Assembly: GCF_024206495.1 (NCBI RefSeq)
Contig: NZ_JAMBPQ010000050.1
Location: 1 to 45,313, forward strand
DNA: 45,313 nucleotides
Source: Paraburkholderia sp. CNPSo 3272
GTDB lineage: Bacteria; Pseudomonadota; Gammaproteobacteria; Burkholderiales; Burkholderiaceae
Direction of reading: 5' to 3'
Each line of letters starts with the position of its first letter. The first letter of the stretch is position 1. The notes below the pieces were generated by a model. The model did no database searches and was not told the origin of the DNA. It saw nothing but the letters and a program-made list of their open reading frames with translations. A program made the position numbers and the translations under genes. Below are positions 25,260-33,753 of this stretch, in pieces.

Positions 25260-26411
25260 ATGAATTCGACGTCCAAAGTCAACGCTCCAGAAGCTCCGCG
25301 CGCCACCGCGACCCCGGCAACGAACGATGCGTTCGTGCGCATCGAAAACGTCGTCAAGAAGTTCGGCGAGAGCATCGCCGTGGACAACGTGAGCCTGAAC
25401 ATCGCCAAGAACGAGCTTTTTGCGCTGCTCGGCAGTTCGGGCTGCGGCAAGTCCACCCTGCTGCGCATGCTCGCCGGTCTCGAAACGGCCACGTCGGGCC
25501 GCATCTTCGTCGATGGCGAAGACCTCGCGTCGCTGCCGCCGTACCGCCGCCCCGTCAACATGATGTTCCAGTCGTATGCGCTCTTCCCGCATATGAGCGT
25601 GGAGTCGAACGTCGCGTTCGGCCTCAAGCAGGAGGGCGTGCCGAAGAACGAAATTCGCGAGCGTGTGGCCGACGCGCTCAACCTCGTGCAGATGGGCCGT
25701 TACGCGAAGCGCAAACCCCATCAGCTTTCCGGCGGCCAGCAGCAGCGCGTGGCGCTGGCGCGCTCGCTCGTGAAGCGCCCCAAGCTCCTGCTGCTCGACG
25801 AACCGATGTCGGCCCTCGACAAGAAGATCCGCCAGAAGACCCAGCTCGAACTCGTGAACATCATCGAGAAAGTCGATGTCACCTGTGTGATGGTCACGCA
25901 CGATCAAGAAGAGGCGATGACCATGGCCAACCGCCTCGCCGTGATGAGCGAAGGCCGCATCGTGCAGATCGGTTCGCCCGGCGAAGTCTACGAATTCCCC
26001 AACAGCCGCTTCTCGGCCGAGTTCATCGGCTCGACCAACCTGTTCGAAGGCAAGGTCGTCGAGGACGAGCCCGATCACATCTTCGTGGAAAGCGAAGACC
26101 TCGAAACGCGCATGTACGTGAGCCACGGCGTGACCGGCCCGCTCGGCATGCCCGTGGGCATCTCGGTGCGGCCGGAGCGCGTGCGCGTGACGCGCGAGAA
26201 GCCGGGCACGCCGCACAACTGGGCACGCGGCGTGGTCACGGACGTCGCCTACATGGGCAGCTATTCGCTCTACCACGTGCGCCTGCCGGGCGGCAAGGTG
26301 GTCGTCTCGAACCTCTCCAGCTCGCACCTCATGAACGAGGGCGCACCCGCCTGGAACGACGATGTCTACGTGTCCTGGTCGCCGGCCAGCGGCGTCGTGC
26401 TCACGCAGTAA
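25260..26411 (+). CDS. potG: polyamine ABC transporter ATP-binding protein
   Basis: A 383-residue ATPase of the PotA/PotG class. Walker A GSSGCGKS at 58-65, Q-loop MFQSYALFPHM near 102-112, signature LSGGQ at 156-160, Walker B LLLLDEP at 176-182, and VTHDQEEAMTMA His switch near 210. A C-terminal TOBE-like domain runs from about 290. ATG 25260 is chosen because the family domain begins soon after. The frame runs back to 25086, but that stretch is low-complexity leader. It drives PotH/PotI, whose genes follow at 14 bp. Confidence 0.9.
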   Translation: MNSTSKVNAPEAPRATATPATNDAFVRIENVVKKFGESIAVDNVSLNIAKNELFALLGSSGCGKSTLLRMLAGLETATSGRIFVDGEDLASLPPYRRPVNMMFQSYALFPHMSVESNVAFGLKQEGVPKNEIRERVADALNLVQMGRYAKRKPHQLSGGQQQRVALARSLVKRPKLLLLDEPMSALDKKIRQKTQLELVNIIEKVDVTCVMVTHDQEEAMTMANRLAVMSEGRIVQIGSPGEVYEFPNSRFSAEFIGSTNLFEGKVVEDEPDHIFVESEDLETRMYVSHGVTGPLGMPVGISVRPERVRVTREKPGTPHNWARGVVTDVAYMGSYSLYHVRLPGGKVVVSNLSSSHLMNEGAPAWNDDVYVSWSPASGVVLTQ

Positions 26412-26424
26412 GGAGGCCTCAATC

Positions 26425-27396
26425 ATGAGTACCACTATTCCCGCCACGCCCGGCTCAGGCCGCGCCGCCGCAGACGCTCGCCGGGGCGCGCTCGCGCGCT
26501 TCTTCTCGCGCTTCGTGCCCTCGGGCCGCACCGCCGTGATCGGCGTGCCGTTCATCTGGCTCACGCTGTTCTTCGCCCTGCCCTTCGTGCTCGTGCTGAA
26601 GATCAGCTTCGCCGACCAGGTGATGGGCATTCCGCCCTACTCGAATCTGGTCGAGATGAAGGACGGCATGGTGCACTTCGCGCTGCAGCTCGGGCACTAC
26701 GCGTTCCTGCTGCAGGACAGCCTCTATATAGCCACCTATATCAGCTCGCTGAAGATGGCGGCGGTCTCCACCATCTTTTGCCTGCTGATCGGCTACCCGA
26801 TCGCCTATTACATCGCGCGCTCGAACCCGGCCACGCGCAACCTGCTCATGATGGGCGTGATGCTGCCGTTCTGGACGTCATTTCTGATTCGCGTCTACGC
26901 GTGGATCGGCATTCTCAAGGACGACGGCCTACTCAATCACGCGCTCATTGGCATCGGCCTGATCCATTCGCCGCTGCGGCTCTATCACAGCGACGCGGGC
27001 GTCTATATCGGCATGGTGTATTCGTACCTGCCCTTCATGGTGATGCCGCTCTACGCGCACCTCGTGAAGATGGACCTCACGCTGCTCGAAGCCGCCTACG
27101 ATCTCGGCGCCAGGCCCTGGGTGGCGTTCACGCAGATCACCTTGCCGCTTTCGAAGAACGGAATCATTGCGGGCAGCCTGCTCGTGTTCATTCCGGCGGT
27201 TGGCGAGTACGTGATTCCCGAACTGCTCGGCGGCGCCGACACGCTCATGATCGGCCGCGTGATGTGGGATGAGTTCTTCAACAACATGGACTGGCCAATG
27301 GCCTCCGCCGTCACCGTGGCGATGGTACTGCTGCTGCTGGTGCCGATGGCGATCTTTCAGTACTACCAGGTCAAGGAACTGGAGGAAGGCAAATGA
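26425..27396 (+). CDS. potH: polyamine ABC transporter permease
   Basis: A 323-residue inner-membrane permease with about six spans. The first (GVPFIWLTLFFALPFVLVLK) is near 39-58, and the EAA-type loop LEAAYDLGARPWVAFTQITL is near 222-241. The periplasmic loop after the first span is long, as in PotH/PotB. ATG 26425 follows an AAGGAGG site, and the stop overlaps the next start by 4 bp. Confidence 0.9.
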   Translation: MSTTIPATPGSGRAAADARRGALARFFSRFVPSGRTAVIGVPFIWLTLFFALPFVLVLKISFADQVMGIPPYSNLVEMKDGMVHFALQLGHYAFLLQDSLYIATYISSLKMAAVSTIFCLLIGYPIAYYIARSNPATRNLLMMGVMLPFWTSFLIRVYAWIGILKDDGLLNHALIGIGLIHSPLRLYHSDAGVYIGMVYSYLPFMVMPLYAHLVKMDLTLLEAAYDLGARPWVAFTQITLPLSKNGIIAGSLLVFIPAVGEYVIPELLGGADTLMIGRVMWDEFFNNMDWPMASAVTVAMVLLLLVPMAIFQYYQVKELEEGK

Positions 27397-28304
27397 TCAA
27401 GCCCAACCGTACGCTCTCCACCGGCGTGCTCACGCTCGGTTTCCTCTTCCTCTATATCCCCATCATCAGCCTCGTCGTCTACTCGTTCAACGAGTCGAAG
27501 CTGGTCACGGTGTGGTCCGGCTTCTCGCTCAAGTGGTATGCGGCGCTGTTGCAGGACGAAGAGCTGCTGAGCGCCGCCTGGCTCTCGCTGAAGATCGGCC
27601 TCATGACCGCGTTCGCCTCGGTGGTGATCGGCACGTGGGCCGGCTTCGTGCTCGCGCGCATGGGGCGGTTTCGCGGCTTCACGCTGTACACGGGCATGAT
27701 CAACGCGCCGCTCGTGATTCCCGAGGTCATTCAGGGCATTTCGCTGCTGTTGCTCTTCGTCGCGCTCGAACAGATGCTCGGCTGGCCCAAGGGCCGCGGC
27801 ATCGTGACGATCTGGATCGGCCACGTGATGCTGTGCGTGTCGTATGTCGCGATCATCGTGCAGTCGCGTGTGAAGGAGATGAACAAGTCGCTCGAGGAAG
27901 CCGCGCTCGATCTCGGCGCAACGCCGCTCAAGGTGTTCTTCGTCATCACGCTGCCGCTCATCTCGCAGGCCCTGCTCTCTGGCTGGCTCCTGTCGTTCAC
28001 CCTTTCGATCGACGACCTCGTGCTTTCCGCGTTCCTTTCCGGACCGGGCTCCACCACGCTGCCGCTCGTCGTGTTCTCGCGCGTGCGCCTCGGCCTGAAC
28101 CCGGAGATGAACGCGCTCGCCACGCTCTTCATCAGCGCGGTGACGATCGGCGTGATCGCCGTGAACCAGCTGATGAGCGCACGCGAGAAGAAGCGCATGC
28201 GCGACATGCAACTCGCTTTCGTCCAGCCCGATGCCGCCGAAACCATCACGCCAGCCGCGCCCGCTGGCGCAGTCGGTGCGCCGATCGGCCGCCGCGCCGC
28301 CTGA
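27393..28304 (+). CDS. potI: polyamine ABC transporter permease
   Basis: A 303-residue permease paired with potH. The first span LTLGFLFLYIPIISLVVYSF is near 10-29, and the EAA loop LEEAALDLGATPLKVFFVITL lies near 168-188. The C-terminal 25 residues (DAAETITPAAPAGAVGAPIG) are Ala/Pro-rich and probably disordered, beyond the usual PotI end. Translation is coupled to potH through ATGA, and the pair forms the membrane channel for polyamine. Confidence 0.9.
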   Translation: MIKPNRTLSTGVLTLGFLFLYIPIISLVVYSFNESKLVTVWSGFSLKWYAALLQDEELLSAAWLSLKIGLMTAFASVVIGTWAGFVLARMGRFRGFTLYTGMINAPLVIPEVIQGISLLLLFVALEQMLGWPKGRGIVTIWIGHVMLCVSYVAIIVQSRVKEMNKSLEEAALDLGATPLKVFFVITLPLISQALLSGWLLSFTLSIDDLVLSAFLSGPGSTTLPLVVFSRVRLGLNPEMNALATLFISAVTIGVIAVNQLMSAREKKRMRDMQLAFVQPDAAETITPAAPAGAVGAPIGRRAA

Positions 28305-28320
28305 TGAGGATAGCCAGGCA

Positions 28321-28348
28321 GTGAGAGGCGGCGTACGCCGCCTCTCAC
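28321..28348. repeat. 28-bp perfect palindrome after potI
   Basis: GTGAGAGGCGGCGT is followed immediately by its exact reverse complement, 16 bp after the potI stop. As RNA it forms a long hairpin with almost no loop strain beyond the central GTAC. No T run follows, so it may be a factor-independent stop of low efficiency, an RNase barrier or a protein site. Confidence 0.6.
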
Positions 28349-28349
28349 C

Positions 28350-28379
28350 GAACTCAAACTCAAACTCGAACTCGCACTG
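28350..28379 (+). repeat. hexamer repeats before DUF3138 gene
   Basis: Four tandem copies of RAACTC (GAACTC, AAACTC, AAACTC, GAACTC) and a degenerate fifth (GCACTG) lie directly after the palindrome and 31 bp before the DUF3138 start. They sit in the mRNA leader and could vary by slippage. Confidence 0.5.
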
Positions 28380-28410
28380 ACTGCAATAACGACCAACAAG
28401 GAGAATTTCG

Positions 28411-29994
28411 ATGAAGAAGAAGTTAATCTGTCTGCTGGTGGCCGGGGCGCTGCCAGGGCTCGCGCTAGCGGACTCGACCAGCGAACAGATCAAGGCCCTG
28501 CAGGCACAGCTGAATGCCCTGCAAAAAGAGGTGAAATCGCTCAAGACCGAACTGGCGCAATCGAAGACCACGGCGAAGACCGCAACCGCAGCGCCGGTCG
28601 TACCGGCCACCGCAGCCGCTCCGGTCGTCGACATCAGCTCGCCCGATTACGGCAAGGCGCAGGCAAACCTGACCAACGACCAGGTCGATGCGATGAAGCA
28701 GCAGATCGCGAGCCAGCAGCTCAAGGTCGATTCGCTCACCGACGCCGCCACCACCGGGCCGCTCGCGGGCCTGTCGATCACCGGCTACATCGACCCGACT
28801 TACATCTACAACCGCGCGCCGGGCACCTCGTCGTTCCTGTTCGCAAACCACACCGGTGCGTATAACTACTTCAACAGCACGTTCGGCGACGTCTATCTCG
28901 ACATCAAGAAGACCTTCGGCGTGGGCCCGATGGCGCCTTCGGCCGAAATCACGCTCATGCCCAACCGCGGCAACGGCATCACGCTGCTGCAGAACGAACA
29001 CGGCGAGATTGGCAACAACATCCTGAACACGGCAGTCGTGACGGTGCCGGTCACGTCTACGGGCACGTTCGTCGCCGGTCTCATGCCGAGCTTCGGCGGC
29101 TACGAGGTGCAGCAGTCGAACCAGATGCTCACGCTCACGCATAACCTGCTCTACGACTTCTCCGATCCGGGCAGCTATGTGGGCATCGGCTGGAATTACA
29201 CGCCGGACGGCAGCCAGTGGGCGTTCAAGTTCATGATCGGCAACGAGCAGTACCGCACCAATGGCGCGGTCGTGCAGACGGGCCAGAACGCGCTGGGCGA
29301 CCCGATCACAACGAGCAACAGGATCCCGACGTTCACGGCGCGTGCCGACTACACGTGGTCGAGCGCACTCGATATCGGCGGCTCGTTCAACATCGGCCGC
29401 CAGACGCTGCCGAGCGCATTCGACTCGACGACGGGTCAGGCCGTCTACGGCGTGGGTGGCCAGGCGTCGAGTTCGGGCGGCTACTTCTTCTTCGGCGAAA
29501 TGGACGCGACCTACACGCTCGCGGACATCCAGTACAGCGCCGAAGCCGATTACGGTCAGCAGCAGCGTGCGGCGTTCAACGGCGGCAACGCGCAGTGGTA
29601 CGGCTTCTCGCTGCTCGCGCACCGCAAGTTCAACGCGCCGGTGGTGGGCCGCATGGGCGTGACGGCGCGCTACGACCTGCTCGCGAACGGGAAGAACGGC
29701 GGCGGCGGTGGCGGCATCGTGCTCAACTCCAACGGCATGGACCCGTACAACGGCTTCGGCATTGGTGCGGACTGCCTGGCGAACTCGAAGGCCGGTGGCG
29801 GCTTCGGCTTCGAGTGCAAGGGCGCAACACGCCAGGACGTCGCGCTCGACCTGCTGTTCTACCCGACACAGCAGATCCAGGTGAAGGTGGAATATCGTCA
29901 CGACTGGGCCACGCAGCGCGTGTTCCTGAACAGCGACGGCTCGTACGGCAAGAGCAACGACTTGCTCGGCGCGCAGTTCATCTACTCGTTCTGA
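28411..29994 (+). CDS. DUF3138-type outer-membrane protein in the polyamine locus
   Basis: A 527-residue envelope protein. Signal peptide residues 1-20 (LLVAGALPGLALA), then a short coiled coil (EQIKALQAQLNALQKEVKSL, about 24-43), an Ala/Thr/Pro linker, and from about 115 a beta-rich region with alternating aromatic strands. It ends in Phe (FIYSF), the outer-membrane barrel signature. I recognise it as the DUF3138 family from memory of its N-terminal pattern. The build (coiled coil plus barrel) resembles trimer-forming porins such as sugar porins. It lies between potI and the PuuB genes on the same strand, so it is a candidate outer-membrane entry route for polyamines. An AAGGAGAA site precedes ATG 28411. 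Confidence 0.78.
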   Translation: MKKKLICLLVAGALPGLALADSTSEQIKALQAQLNALQKEVKSLKTELAQSKTTAKTATAAPVVPATAAAPVVDISSPDYGKAQANLTNDQVDAMKQQIASQQLKVDSLTDAATTGPLAGLSITGYIDPTYIYNRAPGTSSFLFANHTGAYNYFNSTFGDVYLDIKKTFGVGPMAPSAEITLMPNRGNGITLLQNEHGEIGNNILNTAVVTVPVTSTGTFVAGLMPSFGGYEVQQSNQMLTLTHNLLYDFSDPGSYVGIGWNYTPDGSQWAFKFMIGNEQYRTNGAVVQTGQNALGDPITTSNRIPTFTARADYTWSSALDIGGSFNIGRQTLPSAFDSTTGQAVYGVGGQASSSGGYFFFGEMDATYTLADIQYSAEADYGQQQRAAFNGGNAQWYGFSLLAHRKFNAPVVGRMGVTARYDLLANGKNGGGGGGIVLNSNGMDPYNGFGIGADCLANSKAGGGFGFECKGATRQDVALDLLFYPTQQIQVKVEYRHDWATQRVFLNSDGSYGKSNDLLGAQFIYSF

Positions 29995-30055
29995 TGAAGT
30001 CGCGGCGGGCGCCGGCCTCGAGCTGTCGCCCGCCGTTTCCTGATTCGCTTTCCCT

Positions 30056-31348
30056 ATGCTCAAATTCGCCAATCAGCCTCACGCCCCGTCCTGGTACGCG
30101 GCCACCGCGAACGACACCACCGCGCACCTCACGCTCGAAGGTGCGCTCGATGCCGATGTCTGCGTGGTCGGCGCGGGCCTCACAGGTGTTTCCGCCGCGC
30201 TCAATCTCGCCGAACGCGGCCACCGCGTCGCGCTCGTGGAAGCCTCGCGCGTGGGGTGGGCCGCAAGCGGGCGAAACGGCGGGCAGTTGATTGGCGGCTT
30301 TGCCTGCGATATCGACACGTTCGCGCAGTTCATGCCCGAAGCCGAGGTCCGGCAGATCTGGGACATGGGCCTGGAGACGCTCGACATCGTGAAGCAGCGC
30401 GTCAAGCAGCACAACATCGACTGCGCGCTCACGGCTGGCTATTTCACCGCCGCGAACAAGGCTCGCGACGTGGATGCGCTCAAGCGCTGGCGTGACGAGG
30501 CGGCGCAGCGTTTCGGCTACGACCGCTTCCAGTACGTAGACGGCGACGGGGTAGGACGCTACGTGGCGTCGTCGCGTTATCCCGGCGGCCTCTACGATCC
30601 CGATAGCGGGCATCTGCATCCGCTCAACTACACACTCGGGTTGGCGCGCGCGGCCGTCGTTGCGGGCGTGCGAGTGTACGAGAACAGCCCCGTCACGCGA
30701 CTGCGCGAAGAGAACGGCGCACACGTGGTCGAAACCGCGCACGGCAACGTGCGAGCCAAATTCGTCGTGCTCGCATGCAATACGTATCTGGGCGACCTCG
30801 CACCGGCGCTGGCGCGCAAGATCATGCCCGTGGGCACCTATGTGATCGCCACCGAAAAGCTCGGCGCCGAACGCATGAACGCGCTGATGCCGGCTCAGGC
30901 CGCCGTATGCGACAGCCGTTTCGTGCTCGACTACTTCCGTCCCGCAGCGGACACGCGCCTGCTTTGGGGCGGCAAGGTAAGCTATTCCACCTTCGCGCCG
31001 CCCAATCTGGGCGAAGCCATGCGCCGCGACATGCTGAAGACGTTTCCGCAACTCGCCGACGTAAAGGTGGATTACGCATGGGGCGGCTACGTGGACATCA
31101 CGATGAACCGCGCGCCGCACTTCGGCCGCCTCTCGCCCACGGTGTATTTCGCGCAGGGCTTCTCGGGCCACGGCGTGAACACTACCGGACTCGCGGGCAC
31201 GCTGATCGCCGAAGCGATTCACGGCCAGGCCGCGCGCTTCGACCTGTTCGGTAAGATCCGTCACCGCGATTTCCCCGGCGGCGCTACACTGCGAACCCCT
31301 GCCCTCGTGCTCGCGATGGCGTGGTATCGAATGAAGGATCTGCTTTAA
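30056..31348 (+). CDS. puuB: gamma-glutamylputrescine oxidase, first copy
   Basis: A 430-residue DAO-family flavoprotein. N-terminal SWYAATA, then the FAD fold VVGAGLTGVSAAL (GAGLTG at 39-44), the ASGRNGGQLIGGF segment near 70-82 characteristic of PuuB, and the C-terminal GFSGHGVNTTGLAG FAD loop near 364-377. It oxidises gamma-glutamylputrescine to the aldehyde with release of ammonia and H2O2. It starts 61 bp after the DUF3138 gene and is followed by a paralogue at 11 bp. Confidence 0.88.
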   Translation: MLKFANQPHAPSWYAATANDTTAHLTLEGALDADVCVVGAGLTGVSAALNLAERGHRVALVEASRVGWAASGRNGGQLIGGFACDIDTFAQFMPEAEVRQIWDMGLETLDIVKQRVKQHNIDCALTAGYFTAANKARDVDALKRWRDEAAQRFGYDRFQYVDGDGVGRYVASSRYPGGLYDPDSGHLHPLNYTLGLARAAVVAGVRVYENSPVTRLREENGAHVVETAHGNVRAKFVVLACNTYLGDLAPALARKIMPVGTYVIATEKLGAERMNALMPAQAAVCDSRFVLDYFRPAADTRLLWGGKVSYSTFAPPNLGEAMRRDMLKTFPQLADVKVDYAWGGYVDITMNRAPHFGRLSPTVYFAQGFSGHGVNTTGLAGTLIAEAIHGQAARFDLFGKIRHRDFPGGATLRTPALVLAMAWYRMKDLL

Positions 31349-31359
31349 ACCAAGCCCTA

Positions 31360-32664
31360 ATGACACTCGACCTCGACGCCCAGGCGGACGCCCTCTCCCG
31401 CCACTCGTACTACGAAGCCACCGCCACGCGCCCCGCCGACGACGACCCCGTGCTCGAAGGCACGCTCGATGCCGACGTCTGCGTGATCGGCGCGGGCTTC
31501 GCCGGGCTCTCGGTCGCGCTGGAGTGCCGCGCACGCGGGCTTTCAGTCGCGGTGCTCGACGCCCATCGACCGGGCTGGGGCGCCTCGGGCCGCAACGGCG
31601 GGCAGACGCTCGTGGGCTTCGCGAAAGACGAAGTGCTCGAAAAGCAACTCGGCGCGCAGGGCATACGCGCGGCGTGGGCGCTCTCCATCGGGGGCGTGAA
31701 ACTCGTGCGCGAGCGCATTGCGCGTTATGGCATCGATTGCGACTTCACGCCGGGCTATCTGACCGTAGCAACGAAAACGAAGCGCGTACCCGCTCTACGC
31801 GCATGGATGGACGCCGCACGCACGCGCTGGGGCTACGATCGCCTCGAATGGCTCGACACCGACGCCACGCGCGCACGCGTGGCGTCGCAGCGTTATATCG
31901 CGGGCGTCTACGACCCGGTCTCGGGCCATCTGCATCCGCTCAAGTACTGTCTTGGCCTCGCCGCCGCCGCGCGCCGAGAAGGCGCGCAACTCTTCGCGCA
32001 TACGCGTGCGCTCGAAGTCGTACGCGGTGCGCGGCCCGTGGTCCGAACGGCGCACGGCGAAGTGCGCTGCCGCTTCGTGGTGTCGTGCTGCAACGCTGCG
32101 CCGGGCGGCGTGCTGCCCGGCAGCGTGGCCGCGCGTATCGCGCCCATCGCCTCGTACATCATTGCGACCGAGCCGCTAGGGCGAGAACTCGCCGACTCGT
32201 TGATCGTGCAACGTTCCGCCGTGTGCGACAACAACTTCTTTCTCGACTACTTCCGCGTTTCCGCCGACAACCGCATGCTGTTCGGCGGCCGCGCCGATTC
32301 GGCCGGTGCCGCGCCCGAGCGCCTTACAGCGGCCATGCAAACGCGCATGAGCGATACCTTCCCGCAGCTCGCGGGCGCGCGCGTGGAATACGCGTGGGGC
32401 GGTTTCGTTGATGTCACGCGCAACCGCGCGCCCGACTTCGGCGCGATCGACCCAAATTATTACTATGTGCAAGGCTTTTCGGGGCACGGTGTGGCGCTCA
32501 CGGGCGTCGCGGGGCGCGTTGTCGCGCAGGCCATTGCGGGCGAGCGCGCTTCGTTCGATCTCTTCGCGCGGCTCGAGCATGCGCGCTTTCCCTTCGGGCC
32601 CGCGTGGCGGCGAACCGCGCTGGAAATCGGCATGCTCTATCACCGCGTGATGGAGATGTTCTGA
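31360..32664 (+). CDS. PuuB-like FAD oxidase, second copy
   Basis: A 434-residue paralogue of the preceding PuuB: LEGTLDADVCVIGAGFAG (FAD fold at 44-49), GWGASGRNGGQTLVGF and YYVQGFSGHGVALTGVAG are all shared in order. Start ATG 31360 has no clear ribosome site. A GTG at 31321 would overlap the upstream gene and is possible. Tandem position implies duplication followed by change, perhaps for other gamma-glutamylated amines or free diamines. It could be named puuB too, but I leave it open because two copies cannot be told apart by function here. Confidence 0.85.
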   Translation: MTLDLDAQADALSRHSYYEATATRPADDDPVLEGTLDADVCVIGAGFAGLSVALECRARGLSVAVLDAHRPGWGASGRNGGQTLVGFAKDEVLEKQLGAQGIRAAWALSIGGVKLVRERIARYGIDCDFTPGYLTVATKTKRVPALRAWMDAARTRWGYDRLEWLDTDATRARVASQRYIAGVYDPVSGHLHPLKYCLGLAAAARREGAQLFAHTRALEVVRGARPVVRTAHGEVRCRFVVSCCNAAPGGVLPGSVAARIAPIASYIIATEPLGRELADSLIVQRSAVCDNNFFLDYFRVSADNRMLFGGRADSAGAAPERLTAAMQTRMSDTFPQLAGARVEYAWGGFVDVTRNRAPDFGAIDPNYYYVQGFSGHGVALTGVAGRVVAQAIAGERASFDLFARLEHARFPFGPAWRRTALEIGMLYHRVMEMF

Positions 32665-32778
32665 CGCGGCACGCCCTGCACGTTCCGCCGCCCTGTTATA
32701 CCCTTGCGATAGTCCGCCGCCCTCACGCGGCGCACGCACTTCCTCCGCTTGAATCGCCTTTCGCAAGGAGCACCAGCA

Positions 32779-33753
32779 ATGGATTACGTCAGGTTCGGCT
32801 CGACAGGGCTGCAGGTTTCGCGTCTTTGTCTCGGTTGCATGACCTACGGCGTGGCCGAGCGCGGCACGCACCCGTGGACGCTCGGCGAGGACGCCAGCCG
32901 TCCGCTCATCCGCCAGGCGCTCGACGCCGGCATCAACTTCTTCGACACCGCGAACACCTACTCGGACGGCACCTCGGAAGAGATCGTCGGGCGCGCGCTG
33001 CGCGACTTCGTCAAGCGCGACGACATCGTGCTCGCCACGAAGGTGTACAACCGCATGCGGCCCGGCCCGAACGGCCAAGGTCTGTCGCGCAAGGCCATCC
33101 TCACGGAAATCGACCATAGCCTCAAGCGCCTCGGCACCGATTACGTCGATCTCTACCAGATCCATCGCTGGGACTACAACACGCCCATCGAAGAAACGCT
33201 CGAAGCGCTGCACGATGTCGTGAAGGCCGGCAAGGCGCGCTATATCGGCGCTTCGTCCATGCACGCGTGGCAGTTCAGCAAGGCGCTTTACACCTCGCGC
33301 CTGAACGGCTGGACCGAGTTCATCAGCATGCAGGACCACGTGAACCTGCTGTATCGCGAGGAAGAGCGCGAAATGCTGCCGCTATGCGCCGACCAGGGCA
33401 TTGCCGTGATGCCGTGGAGCCCGCTCGCGCGCGGCCGCCTCACGCGCGACTGGAACGAGACGAGCGAGCGCGAGGCCACCGACAAGTTCGGCAAGACGCT
33501 CTACGGCGCCGATGCGGACAAGGCCATCATCGATGCGGTCGCAACCATCGCCCGTGCGCACAACGTCTCGCGTGCACAGGTCGCGCTCGCGTGGCTGCTG
33601 CACAAGCCCGCCATCACGTCGCCGATCATCGGCGCGTCGAAACCGCAACACCTCGAAGACGCTGTGGCGGCGCTCTCGCTCGAGCTTTCCGACGAAGAGA
33701 TCAAGACACTCGAAGCGCCGTATCTGCCGCATGTGATTGCGGGTCATCAGTAA
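32779..33753 (+). CDS. aldo/keto reductase
   Basis: A 324-residue AKR with the catalytic tetrad Asp56 (FFDTANTY), Tyr61, Lys88 (LATKVY) and His129 (YQIHRWD). The cofactor region ITSPIIGASKPQHLEDA near 283-299 suggests NADPH. The type resembles AKR11-14 general aldehyde/ketone reductases. AAGGAGC precedes ATG 32779. It lies 114 bp beyond the oxidases on the same strand and may mop up aldehydes made there, though it could also be independent. Its last 53 bp overlap the convergent MocR gene. Confidence 0.9.
   Translation: MDYVRFGSTGLQVSRLCLGCMTYGVAERGTHPWTLGEDASRPLIRQALDAGINFFDTANTYSDGTSEEIVGRALRDFVKRDDIVLATKVYNRMRPGPNGQGLSRKAILTEIDHSLKRLGTDYVDLYQIHRWDYNTPIEETLEALHDVVKAGKARYIGASSMHAWQFSKALYTSRLNGWTEFISMQDHVNLLYREEEREMLPLCADQGIAVMPWSPLARGRLTRDWNETSEREATDKFGKTLYGADADKAIIDAVATIARAHNVSRAQVALAWLLHKPAITSPIIGASKPQHLEDAVAALSLELSDEEIKTLEAPYLPHVIAGHQ

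Noticed and set aside
28465..30072. 535-residue minus-strand open frame opposite the DUF3138 gene
   Set aside because: The plus frame has a signal peptide and barrel-type ending, whereas the reverse is Arg/Val/Glu repetitive sequence without a start context.
30056..31534. Long reverse-strand open frame (29978-31534) opposite the PuuB genes
   Set aside because: It is the mirror of high-GC coding sequence and reads Arg/His-rich without motifs, while the plus frame has clear FAD-binding motifs.
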